DNA of 64,000 bases from Erythrobacter sp. EC-HK427 (GTDB lineage Bacteria; Pseudomonadota; Alphaproteobacteria; Sphingomonadales; Sphingomonadaceae), in NCBI RefSeq assembly GCF_902498745.1, contig NZ_LR701479.1:810292-874291 (forward strand), given 5' to 3'. How positions within the stretch are numbered: position 1 is the first letter of the stretch; each line of letters starts with the position of its first letter. A program made the position numbers and the translations under genes. Below the pieces are notes generated by a model, which made no database searches, was not told the DNA's origin, and worked only from the letters and a program-made list of their open reading frames with translations. Positions 18,066-26,070 of the stretch are shown in pieces.

Positions 18066-18844
18066 GCTTTCCCGATCTCGGCATTGGCGTGATGGGAGAG
18101 CAACTTTGGGCGCTGCTTTTCGTGATGGTGCGCATTGGTGCCGCACTGCTCGCCGCGCCGCTGTTCGGCATCCGCGCGGTGCCGGTGCAGGTGCGCATCG
18201 TGCTGGCGGCGGCTTTGGGCGTCTATATGCTCAACTGGATGCCGGTGCGCGTGCCGGAGGATATGCTGGCGCTGCCCACGCTGGTGGCGCTGCTGGGCGA
18301 AGTGGTGATCGGGATGACCCTCGGCTTCGTGCTGCAACTCGCCTTTGCCGCGCCCTCGCTGGCGGGCGAGCAGATTGCAGGCAGCATGGGCATGGCCATC
18401 GCCACTGCGGTTGACCCTGCAAGCGGCAGCCAGTCGGGCGCCATCGGGCAGTTTCTCGGCATCATGCTGACGCTGGTCTTTCTGGCGATTGGCGGACATC
18501 TGATCTGGTTGCGGCTGGTGGTGGAAAGCTACACGCTGTTCCCGCCAGGCGCGGATTGGGATGTGGGCGAGCGCGGCTGGCTGGTGGCGAGCTTTGCCAG
18601 CCAGATCCTCGCCTCTGCCGCGATTATCGCGCTGCCCGTCACCCTGGTGCTGCTGCTGGTGCAAGTGGTGACCGGCGTCATCAGCCGCTCCGCGCCCGCG
18701 CTCAATCTCTTCGCGCTCGGCCTGCCTGCGGGCGTGCTCGCGGGGATCATCGCGCTGCTGCTGGCAACGCCCCTGTTAGCCGAGCAATTCGTGGCGCTCG
18801 CCGAACTGGCGCTTGATATGGTGGCAGAGGCGGTGCGACCATGA
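18062..18844 (+). CDS. fliR: flagellar export gate protein FliR
   Basis: FliR is the third export-gate subunit. The start GTG at 18062 overlaps the fliQ stop as GTGA and gives a 260-aa protein, the usual family size. The frame stays open 76 codons further upstream, but that part lies inside fliQ and has no family similarity. About six TMs are visible, with the conserved FliR stretch LAFAAPSLAGEQIAGSMGMA and a C-terminal helix pair. The stop is overlapped by flhB (ATGA). Confidence 0.94.
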   Translation: MSFPDLGIGVMGEQLWALLFVMVRIGAALLAAPLFGIRAVPVQVRIVLAAALGVYMLNWMPVRVPEDMLALPTLVALLGEVVIGMTLGFVLQLAFAAPSLAGEQIAGSMGMAIATAVDPASGSQSGAIGQFLGIMLTLVFLAIGGHLIWLRLVVESYTLFPPGADWDVGERGWLVASFASQILASAAIIALPVTLVLLLVQVVTGVISRSAPALNLFALGLPAGVLAGIIALLLATPLLAEQFVALAELALDMVAEAVRP

Positions 18845-19974
18845 GCGAGCAATCTGCGGGCGAAAAGTCATTTGCGCCAACCGAGAAGCGCAAACAGGAT
18901 GCGGCGAAGAAGGGTAATGTCCTGCGCTCGCGCGAAGTGGCGGCCGCCGTGGCGGTGCTGGCGGGCGCGGTGTGGCTGAAACTTGCGGGAATGTGGCTGC
19001 TCACAGCGATGCAGGAAGCAGGCATCCGCAGCCTGCGCTTTGATCGCACCGCCTTGGAGGATTTTCAGCCTTCGGCCATGCTGACCGGCCTTGTCGGCGA
19101 TCTGCTGCCGCTGGTGCTGACTCTCGGCCTGCTGACCGTCAGCATCACCATGGCGGCGCAATTGCTGCTGGGGGACGGGCGCTGGGTGATCGGCAATCTG
19201 GCACCCAAGGGCTCGCGCATCGATCCGCTGGCGGGGATGAAACGCATTCTCGGGCCGCAGGGGCTGGTGGAACTCGGCAAAAGCCTTGCCAAGTTGGGGC
19301 TTCTCGGCGGTATCGCCTATTATTGGGGCAGCGCCAATCTGCTGACGATCCTCTCGCTGGGGCGCGGCGAATTGACGGGGCAGCTTTCTGCCGCGTGGGA
19401 CGCGATTGTCACTCTGCTTTTCCTGCTGTCGGCAGGCCTTGTGGTGATCGCAGTGATCGACTGGCCGATCCAGTATGTGCTGCGCCTCTCCAAGCTCAAA
19501 ATGACCAATCAGGAATTGCGCGACGAACAGAAGCAGGCCGAAGGCGCGCCAGAAAAGAAGGCGGCGATCCGCCAGCGGCAGCGCGATATGGCGCGCGGCG
19601 GCGTGGCCAAGGCGGTGAGCGAAGCGCAGTTCATCCTGACCAATCCGACCCATTTTGCCGTCGCCATGCAATATGATCCCGCGCAGGCCGATGCGCCCTT
19701 TGTGCTCGCCAAAGGACGCGGCGAGAAGGCGCTGGCGATGCGCGAGCTGGCGGCGGAAAACCGTGTGCCGGTGCTGGAATACCCGACGCTGGCGAGGGCG
19801 GTCTATTTCACCACCCGCGAACACCAGGTGATCCGCGCCGAGCTGTATGTGGCGGTGGCCGCCGTGCTGTCTTTCGTCCTGTCGCTCAAGCGCGGCGAGC
19901 GGCCCGCGCGCCCGCGTGTGACCGTGCCGATAGAGCTGCATTTCGATGCCGAGGGGAAGCCCTTCCGGGCTTAA
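18841..19974 (+). CDS. flhB: flagellar export switch protein FlhB
   Basis: FlhB controls substrate specificity of flagellar export. A soluble N-terminus (EKSFAPTEKRKQDAAKKGNV) precedes four TMs (about residues 30-215). The cytoplasmic domain carries the autocleavage motif NPTH at about residues 268-271, the same place as in Salmonella. The linker KLKMTNQELRDEQKQAEG is canonical. Length is 377 aa. It closes the export run; flhA, the partner, is not in this window. Confidence 0.96.
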   Translation: MSEQSAGEKSFAPTEKRKQDAAKKGNVLRSREVAAAVAVLAGAVWLKLAGMWLLTAMQEAGIRSLRFDRTALEDFQPSAMLTGLVGDLLPLVLTLGLLTVSITMAAQLLLGDGRWVIGNLAPKGSRIDPLAGMKRILGPQGLVELGKSLAKLGLLGGIAYYWGSANLLTILSLGRGELTGQLSAAWDAIVTLLFLLSAGLVVIAVIDWPIQYVLRLSKLKMTNQELRDEQKQAEGAPEKKAAIRQRQRDMARGGVAKAVSEAQFILTNPTHFAVAMQYDPAQADAPFVLAKGRGEKALAMRELAAENRVPVLEYPTLARAVYFTTREHQVIRAELYVAVAAVLSFVLSLKRGERPARPRVTVPIELHFDAEGKPFRA

Positions 19975-20004
19975 ACCGCGCAAGCCCGCGCCGTTCTATG
20001 CGGC

Positions 20005-21447
20005 ATGGAAACAAGCACCACATCCTCGATCGTCAGCCGCCTTGGTGGCGGCAGCGGCATTGATATGACGCAGCTGGCGCGCGATCTGGCAGAGACCCGC
20101 TTTCTCGCGCAGATCGGCCAGCTGGAAAGCCGCAGCGAAGCCTTGCAGGCGCGGATTTCGGCAGCATCGACGCTGCGCAGCCAGATCACCCAGCTTGCGA
20201 GCGCGCTGGGAGACCGCATCCGCAATGGCGACCTTTCCCCCAGCGCATCGCTCGCCAATCCGGCCGTCGCGCGGGTGCAGGTCGCCAGCAGCAGCAGCGC
20301 GAGCGGTTCCTATGCGCTCGAAGTGCAGCAACTCGCCTCGGCGCAAATGCTCGCGGGCAATGCCTATGCCGGTTCGGGGGAACTGGTGGGCGAAGGCACT
20401 CTGACGATCCGCTTCGGCAACATTGCCGGCGGTAGCTTCACCGAAGACACGGGCCGCACGCCCGCCACAATCACCGTGGAAGCGACCGACACGCTGGCTG
20501 ATGTGGCGGGGAAGATCAACGCCTCCGCCAGCGGCCTGACCGCCTATGTCGCGCAGACCGCATCGGGCGCGCAATTGGTGGTGAAGGGCGAGACGGGCGA
20601 GGCCAATGGTTTCGTCATCGAAGCGAGCGGTGCCTCGGCCTCGGGCGGAACGCCTGTTGCGGGCAATATCGATTTCCTCGCCTGGAACCCCGCCGGCGAT
20701 AGCGGGCAATTGCGCGCCGCAGCGCAGGACGCGCAGTTCCTTTTCGATACCATCGCGATGAGCAGCGCGAGCAACAGCGTTACCGGCCTGCCCGAAGGCC
20801 TGAGCCTGACGCTGACGCAGACCAATGTGGGCGCGCCCACCCGCATCAGCTTTGACGACAAGAACAGCGCAATCACCGCGATGATGGGCGATTTCACCGC
20901 CGCGCTCAACGATCTGACCGGCGCTTTGGCCGAGCTCGCGTCTCCACTGAGCGGCGAATTGGGCAATGATCCGGGCGCGCGGGCGCTGAAGCGCGAGCTG
21001 GCTTCGCTTTCGACCGAGATCGTGATCCCCAATGCTGCGCCGGGCGAACCGGCAACGCTGGCCGATCTCGGCCTTGCCCGCACGCGCGAAGGCAATTTCC
21101 GGCTCGATGCCGACCGCTTGCGCGATACGCTGGCGAACAATCCGGCGGCGGCGGGCGCGATGTTCACCACCGGTCTATTCGGCGTGTTCGCCACCATCGA
21201 CAATCTGGCGCGCGAAGTCAGCCGCAGCACCGATCCCGGCTCGCTCGGCGGCTCCATCACCCGCTACACCGCGCAAGCAGGCACGATTGACGAGCGGCTG
21301 GAAAAGATTGCCGAGCAGCAGGAGGCTCTGCGCGAACGGCTGGTGCGGCAATTCGCCGCGACCGACCGCAATGTCACCGCCTCGCAATCGACTCTGAGCT
21401 TCCTGCAAAACCAGATCGCGGCGTGGAACGGCCGCAACGGCAATTGA
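20005..21447 (+). CDS. fliD: flagellar filament cap protein FliD
   Basis: FliD (HAP2) caps the growing filament and folds flagellin. The N-terminal domain starts SIVSRLGGGSGIDMTQLARD. The C-terminal FliD domain (about residues 225-470) ends in the flagellin-like helix, with TASQSTLSFLQNQIAAW. The 480-aa length is normal. Its ATG lies 30 nt after flhB and fliS begins 1 nt after its stop, so filament genes sit at the end of the basal-body run. Confidence 0.93.
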   Translation: METSTTSSIVSRLGGGSGIDMTQLARDLAETRFLAQIGQLESRSEALQARISAASTLRSQITQLASALGDRIRNGDLSPSASLANPAVARVQVASSSSASGSYALEVQQLASAQMLAGNAYAGSGELVGEGTLTIRFGNIAGGSFTEDTGRTPATITVEATDTLADVAGKINASASGLTAYVAQTASGAQLVVKGETGEANGFVIEASGASASGGTPVAGNIDFLAWNPAGDSGQLRAAAQDAQFLFDTIAMSSASNSVTGLPEGLSLTLTQTNVGAPTRISFDDKNSAITAMMGDFTAALNDLTGALAELASPLSGELGNDPGARALKRELASLSTEIVIPNAAPGEPATLADLGLARTREGNFRLDADRLRDTLANNPAAAGAMFTTGLFGVFATIDNLAREVSRSTDPGSLGGSITRYTAQAGTIDERLEKIAEQQEALRERLVRQFAATDRNVTASQSTLSFLQNQIAAWNGRNGN

Positions 21448-21448
21448 T

Positions 21449-21826
21449 ATGCTCGCCACGCGGGATCCCTTTTCGGCCTATCGCAGCGTCGCCTTCGAAG
21501 CGCAGGTCGCAGGCTCCCGCCCCGGCGAGCTGGTGCTGCTCTGCATTGAGGACGTGTCTGCCGCAATTTCGCGCGCGGTATGGGCGCAGGCGCGCGATCA
21601 GGCGGCGGTGCGCCGCTCCAGCTTGCAACGCGCCGCCAACGGGCTGGCCGCGCTGCAATTGGGCGTCGATCGCGATAGCCCGCTGGCGGACGGCTTGCTG
21701 ACGCTCTATTCCGCGATGGCGCGCTGCGTCACCGCATCGCTATCGCAGTTCGATACCGGCAGCCTTGCCCGCGTGGTGCAGGATCTGCACGATCTGGCGG
21801 AGCAGTTTCGCGCCAACCTCGCCTGA
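21449..21826 (+). CDS. fliS: flagellin export chaperone FliS
   Basis: FliS binds the flagellin C-terminus and prevents premature polymerisation. This 125-aa helical protein matches by size, by the N-terminal AYRSVAFEAQVAGSRPGELV (family pattern Y-x5-E-x-A-xP-xxLV), and by location directly after fliD. The ATG is 1 nt after the fliD stop, so translation is coupled. It is the last flagellar gene seen on this side. Confidence 0.9.
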   Translation: MLATRDPFSAYRSVAFEAQVAGSRPGELVLLCIEDVSAAISRAVWAQARDQAAVRRSSLQRAANGLAALQLGVDRDSPLADGLLTLYSAMARCVTASLSQFDTGSLARVVQDLHDLAEQFRANLA

Positions 21827-21930
21827 ACTTTGATGGATTGGTCGCAATCCGGTGGGTAATCCGCCCCGGCCTCTATCGCCGGGTAGCGGGTTTGCCGCAC
21901 ATTGGAGCCACCTTTGCAGGAGGCACGATC

Positions 21931-23013
21931 ATGGCCGATTCGCGGTCTGGCAATCCGGTGTACAGTACCGGATATTTCATCTTCCTTGCGTGCATCACGC
22001 TGGCCTTCGGCGTCATTGCCTGGCCGTTCGCCTCTCCGCTGCTTTGGGCGGCGCTGGCGGCGATCATGTTCCAGCCGATGTATCAATGGTTCCTCGCCCG
22101 CATGGGCGGGGAGAACCGCGCCGCGATTGCCACTCTGCTGGTCATCACCTTCGCGGTCATCATTCCCGCCCTGTTTATCGGCGGCGTGGTGGTGGAGCAG
22201 GCGACATCGGTCGTTTACGCCTTCCAGGAGGGGCGCATCGATCTGGTCGCCTGGTTCGATACGGTGTTCGCCGCGCTGCCCGATGCCATCCGTGAAAGGC
22301 TTCGCGATTCGGGCTTCGGCTCTGCCGCCATGGTGCAGCAACGGGCGCAGGATCTTGCGCTGGAAAGCTCGGGCATGATCGCCAGCCAGGCGGTGTCGAT
22401 CACGGGGAGCGCGCTGGGTTTCTTCCTGTCCTTTGGCCTCGGCCTTTATGTCGTCTACTTCCTCCTGCGCGACGGCCAGACTATCGGTCGGCAGGTGATT
22501 GAGCATCTGCCGCTGGCCCCCGCAATTGCCGAGCAACTGGCAAACCGCTTCCTCGCGATTGTCCGCGCGACGATCAAAGGCTCGATTGTGGTCGGGCTGG
22601 TGCAGGGATTGCTCGGCGGCATTACCTACTGGATTGCGGGCGTTCCCAGTGTCGTGTTGCTCGGCCTGCTGACGGCGCTGTTCTCGCTGCTGCCCGCGGT
22701 TGGCCCGGCCATCGTCTGGGGGCCGGTGTCGGCGTATCTGCTGGCGATGGGCTATGTCTGGCAGGGCATTGTGGTGCTGGTGTCGGGCGTGGCGGTGATC
22801 GGCATGGCGGACAATGTGCTGCGCCCGATCCTTGTGGGGCGCGATACCGGGATTCCGGACTGGATCATCCTGATTTCGACCCTGGGCGGCATCGCCGCGA
22901 TGGGGCTGGCAGGGATTGTTGTCGGGCCGATGGCGGCAGGGCTGTTCCTCGCCGGATGGTCTATCTTGCGGACCAACCGCGAGCAGGAGAGCGGCGTGAC
23001 GCCCGTCGCATGA
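21931..23013 (+). CDS. AI-2E family transporter (PerM/UPF0118-type membrane protein)
   Basis: This 360-aa polytopic membrane protein has the AI-2E exporter family layout: two TMs near the N-terminus, a soluble loop, then a C-terminal TM bundle with SVVLLGLLTALFSLLPAVGP and the closing VVGPMAAGLFLAGW segment. Substrate cannot be read from sequence; members are linked to autoinducer export or Na+/H+ antiport. Start at 21931 is chosen for its AGGAGG site 8 nt upstream; the 31 extra codons available upstream look non-coding. It is not part of the flagellar system. Confidence 0.85.
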   Translation: MADSRSGNPVYSTGYFIFLACITLAFGVIAWPFASPLLWAALAAIMFQPMYQWFLARMGGENRAAIATLLVITFAVIIPALFIGGVVVEQATSVVYAFQEGRIDLVAWFDTVFAALPDAIRERLRDSGFGSAAMVQQRAQDLALESSGMIASQAVSITGSALGFFLSFGLGLYVVYFLLRDGQTIGRQVIEHLPLAPAIAEQLANRFLAIVRATIKGSIVVGLVQGLLGGITYWIAGVPSVVLLGLLTALFSLLPAVGPAIVWGPVSAYLLAMGYVWQGIVVLVSGVAVIGMADNVLRPILVGRDTGIPDWIILISTLGGIAAMGLAGIVVGPMAAGLFLAGWSILRTNREQESGVTPVA

Positions 23014-23082
23014 CGCCTTCTACATGACGCCCGTCGATTGCGCTCTTGCGCTTTGCCCCCGCCCGCCCCGATATAGCGCGGT

Positions 23083-23808
23083 ATGACAGCCTATCGCGTG
23101 CGCCCGGGAAGCCAGGAAGAAAAAGTCGGCAGGCTGATTATCGCCGCCGTGCTGCTGGTGGTGCTGCCCGGCGTGCCGTTCGGCAATTTTCTGATCTACC
23201 CCTTCACAATTCTCACCACCTGGTTTCACGAGATGGGCCACGGGCTCACCGCGCTGCTGCTGGGCCACGGATTTGAACAGCTGGTGATTTACGCCGATGG
23301 ATCAGGCTATGCCGAGAGTGCCTTCTATAGTGCGCCCGGTGCGCTTCCCAGCGCGCTGATCGCGGCGGGCGGCCCTATCGGGCCGGTGATGGCCGGTTCC
23401 GCGCTAATCCTTGCCAGCGCGCGGGAGAAATACTGGCAACCCGCGCTGATGGTGCTGGCAGGCGTGATGGCGCTGTCGGTGCTCGTCTGGGTGCGCAGCG
23501 TGACCGGCTGGATCGTCCTCCCGCTGCTCGCCGGGGCGCTCGGCTATATCGCATGGCGCGGGTCGGATTGGCTTAAGCAGTTCAGCCTGCAATTTCTCGG
23601 CGTGGTGGGCGCGATGAGTATGTTCCGCGATTGGGATTATCTGTTCAGCGAAAGCGCCTTTGTCGGCGGCCGGATGATGCCATCGGACACTGGCGCGATC
23701 GAGGAGGCGCTGCTGCTGCCGCACTGGCTGTGGGCGGCGATGATCGTGGGGGTGTCAGGGCTGATGATCGGCGCGAGCCTCAAATACGCGCTGAACCGCG
23801 AGGGCTAA
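23083..23808 (+). CDS. M50-like membrane metallopeptidase
   Basis: This 241-aa multi-TM protein has a zinc-protease motif HEMGH (H49, E50, H53) in TTWFHEMGHGLTALLLGHG, the first signature of the M50B-like peptidase family. About six hydrophobic segments follow. The distal M50 metal-ligand aspartate motif is not obvious, so substrate and catalytic competence are uncertain. Its stop overlaps the stop of the convergent DUF1295 gene by 3 nt. Confidence 0.75.
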   Translation: MTAYRVRPGSQEEKVGRLIIAAVLLVVLPGVPFGNFLIYPFTILTTWFHEMGHGLTALLLGHGFEQLVIYADGSGYAESAFYSAPGALPSALIAAGGPIGPVMAGSALILASAREKYWQPALMVLAGVMALSVLVWVRSVTGWIVLPLLAGALGYIAWRGSDWLKQFSLQFLGVVGAMSMFRDWDYLFSESAFVGGRMMPSDTGAIEEALLLPHWLWAAMIVGVSGLMIGASLKYALNREG

Positions 23809-24599
23809 CCTGCCTTGGGCGGCATCGGAATGAAACTGCTCGTGCGCTCAACATAGCGGGCAAATTCCTCGCCATATTTCTCGCGCATCCCCTTCTCGGT
23901 CAGCGCCGCGCCCGACCATTTGACGAGCGTGAAGGTGAGGAAGACCGGCCCCGGCACTGTCCAGATGAGTGTGCCGGGCGCAATAGCCATCGCCGCCAGC
24001 CCAATCCCCCACCATACGCAGGCATCGCCGAAGTAATTGGGATGGCGGGTGTAGCGCCACAACCCGCTCGTCATCACCTTGCCCCGATTGGCAGGGTCAG
24101 CCTTGAAACGCGCGAGCTGCCAATCGCCGACGACCTCGAAGACCATTCCGACCGCCCACAGCGCAATTCCGGCATAAGCAAACGAAGGAAGCGCCTGCCC
24201 GCCTGCCGCCAGAATGCCCACTTGCGCCGGGCTGCTCACCGTGAACAGCAGCACCGATTGCAGCAGCCAGACCTTCCACAGCACAGTTATGCCCCAGCGC
24301 CCCTGCGCGCGCGCATCGCCGAGCATCCGTTCATAACGCTTGTCCTCGCCGTGCTTGAGGAAGCGCCGGAAGAGGTGCCAAAACAGCCGCACGCCCCATA
24401 GCCCCGCCATTAGCAGTAGCGTCCAAGCGGCAGCGCCGCGCTCGCCGAGCTGGAGAAAACTGGTGAGCGCCAGCGCGGCCATCGCCCCGCCCCAAATCGA
24501 ATCGACAAAGCTGACCTTGTTAATGGCGAGCGAGATCAGCCAGAAAATGATCGCCGCGCCCAGCAGCAGCGCCGCATTGGTCAGCAGCGCCTGCGTCAC
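23805..24599 (-). CDS. DUF1295 membrane protein, steroid 5-alpha-reductase-like
   Basis: This 264-aa protein has 6-7 TMs and the DUF1295 signature: NKVSFVDSIWG near residue 30 and, near the C-terminus, SGLWRYTRHPNYFGDACVWW, the NADPH/lipid-binding region shared with isoprenylcysteine methyltransferase and steroid reductases. GTG start overlaps the stop of the upstream acyltransferase gene by 4 nt, so the two form an operon. The substrate is unknown; a lipid or isoprenoid is likely. Confidence 0.85.
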   Translation of the reverse strand: MTQALLTNAALLLGAAIIFWLISLAINKVSFVDSIWGGAMAALALTSFLQLGERGAAAWTLLLMAGLWGVRLFWHLFRRFLKHGEDKRYERMLGDARAQGRWGITVLWKVWLLQSVLLFTVSSPAQVGILAAGGQALPSFAYAGIALWAVGMVFEVVGDWQLARFKADPANRGKVMTSGLWRYTRHPNYFGDACVWWGIGLAAMAIAPGTLIWTVPGPVFLTFTLVKWSGAALTEKGMREKYGEEFARYVERTSSFIPMPPKAG

Positions 24600-25234
24600 G
24601 CGCCCGGCTCTAGCGCAGGCTCCTCACGCCGCCCCAGCCCTTCGACCTCGCCCCGCGCTTGCTTCATCAGCATATCGAAGCGGTCGCAATCGGGCCGGTG
24701 CTCTTGATAGAAAGCCGCCAGCTTGGCCAGATCAGCGTGGAAGTCGCCGGTTGTATACAGCGGCTCGCCCAGCCCGCCGCGCTTGGTTGCGTGGTTCACC
24801 CAAGCAGGGACGATGGGAATGCCAGCGCCGTGGGCGATATGGTAAAACCCGCTGCGCCAGCGCCCGTCCGAGGTCCGGCTGCCCTCGGGCGCGACCACGA
24901 GCGCGATGTGCTCTTCCTCCCCGATGGCCGCGATCACGTTCTGGACGTAATTGCCCTTTTTCCGCCGGTCGACCGGGATGCCGCCCATGTCGAACATGAA
25001 GCGCGTCATCGGCCATTTGAACAGCGTGTGCTTGCCGACGAAATTGGGCTTGATGCCGAGCTCGCGCACCGCTCCGGCAAAGAAGATGAAATCCCAATTG
25101 GTGGTGTGCGGCGCGCCGAGCAGGATATATTTCGGAATATCGGGCGCACCCCCGCTCAGCTTGAAGCCCTTCCAGCGGTAGAGCCCGCGCAGGATGCGCC
25201 AAACGATGCGGGAAAGGAGTGTGGGCTTGCTCAT
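24596..25234 (-). CDS. 1-acyl-sn-glycerol-3-phosphate acyltransferase-like protein
   Basis: This 212-aa acyltransferase of the PlsC/LPLAT superfamily has the catalytic HxxxxD motif as HTTNWD (H43-D48) and the phosphate-binding block as PEGSRT (E117). It has the short length of single-domain LPLATs and a central GGIPVDR (about residues 84-90), the third LPLAT motif. It is coupled by 4-nt overlap to the DUF1295 gene, suggesting a shared lipid-modifying job. Whether it is the main PlsC cannot be told. Confidence 0.85.
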   Translation of the reverse strand: MSKPTLLSRIVWRILRGLYRWKGFKLSGGAPDIPKYILLGAPHTTNWDFIFFAGAVRELGIKPNFVGKHTLFKWPMTRFMFDMGGIPVDRRKKGNYVQNVIAAIGEEEHIALVVAPEGSRTSDGRWRSGFYHIAHGAGIPIVPAWVNHATKRGGLGEPLYTTGDFHADLAKLAAFYQEHRPDCDRFDMLMKQARGEVEGLGRREEPALEPGA

Positions 25235-25258
25235 GCGGGTTGTGCGCGACTGTCTGCC

Positions 25259-25561
25259 CTAAGATGAGCGGATTGGAAAGCCGTGCCGTTGGTGCAGGGC
25301 TTCGAGAAGTGCGTCCTGCGTGTTGACGAAGCCACCTTCGGCAAAAGCGAGCGCGGGGCAATTCTGATTGTCCTCACCCAGTGCCGCGACAACGGCGGCG
25401 CGCGGTTTGGCCCACGGGACGCGGACGATCTGGAGCTTGGCGGCGAGTTCGGGGAACATGGCGAGCAGCCCGTCAACTTCGATACAATCGCGGCAATACC
25501 GCTCGCGGCCCGCGTCATCGGTGTAGCTGCGGTCGAGGATGAAGAGTGTGTCTTTGGTCAT
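25259..25561 (-). CDS. DUF3088 family protein
   Basis: This 100-aa thioredoxin-fold-like protein matches the DUF3088 pattern: N-terminal DTLFILDRSYTDDAG, a Cys pair in YCRDC (C23 and C26 region), and a central ENQNCPALAF. The CxxC-like pair hints at redox or metal binding, but no function is established for the family. Its start overlaps the DUF559 stop by 4 nt (ATGA), so these two are co-translated. Confidence 0.75.
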   Translation of the reverse strand: MTKDTLFILDRSYTDDAGRERYCRDCIEVDGLLAMFPELAAKLQIVRVPWAKPRAAVVAALGEDNQNCPALAFAEGGFVNTQDALLEALHQRHGFPIRSS

Positions 25562-26004
25562 TGGTCAGAGACTTTTCGCAAGAGGCCTTCTGCAATTGCC
25601 GAGGGATCGGCTAGCACTTCGCTTGCTGGAATGCGCAGCACGCTCCATCCCTTTGCTTCGAGAAGCTGCTGGCGCGCAATGTCGCGCTGCGGATTGTCGC
25701 CCATGTCATGCGCTTTGCCATCGATCTCGACCAACAGGCGGGCGGCGGTGCAGGCGAAATCGACCACGTAGTCGCCGATGGGATATTGCTTGCGAAACTT
25801 TGGCTTCTTTCCTTTGATTTGCTGCCAGAGCAGCACTTCGGGCAAGGTCATGTTCTTTCGCATATAGCGAGCGCGCTTCACGGTAGGCGCCGGCGCTCCA
25901 ACCGTGCGATGCCTCAACCGCCCACGATCCTCCCCGGAACGGGGAGGGGGACCGCTCGAAGAGCGGTGGAGGGGTCGCGGCGTTTCGTTGTGATCGTCGT
26001 TCAC
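25558..26004 (-). CDS. DUF559 endonuclease-like protein
   Basis: DUF559 proteins have a very-short-patch-repair-like nuclease fold. Residues 44-145 hold the family core: MRKNMTLPEVLLWQQIKGKK, then GDYVVDFACTAARLLVEIDG (putative catalytic D and E residues). The first ~45 residues are encoded by a palindromic intergenic repeat and are Pro/Ser/Arg-rich, so the functional start may be ATG 25863 (M48). Members often travel with repeats and are scattered by horizontal transfer. DUF3088 is coupled downstream. Confidence 0.8.
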   Translation of the reverse strand: MNDDHNETPRPLHRSSSGPPPRSGEDRGRLRHRTVGAPAPTVKRARYMRKNMTLPEVLLWQQIKGKKPKFRKQYPIGDYVVDFACTAARLLVEIDGKAHDMGDNPQRDIARQQLLEAKGWSVLRIPASEVLADPSAIAEGLLRKVSDQ

Positions 26005-26068
26005 TGTGACTTCCCTTGCGGCCCCTCCGTCAGCCTGCGGCTGCCACCTCCCCGTTCCGGGGAGGATC
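25926..26068. repeat. inverted pair of palindromic repeats (REP/BIME-like)
   Basis: A 22-bp unit containing CCTCCCC-ggaac-GGGGAGG is found at 25926-25947 and, in inverse orientation, at 26047-26068. Each unit is followed inward by a second small hairpin (CCGCTC-gaa-GAGCGG at about 25952, CAGCC-tgc-GGCTG at about 26030). Similarity between the two ~50-bp copies extends past the core. This two-hairpin, head-to-head layout is that of bacterial interspersed mosaic elements. The left copy lies inside the annotated 5' end of the DUF559 gene. Confidence 0.8.
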
Positions 26069-26070
26069 CT

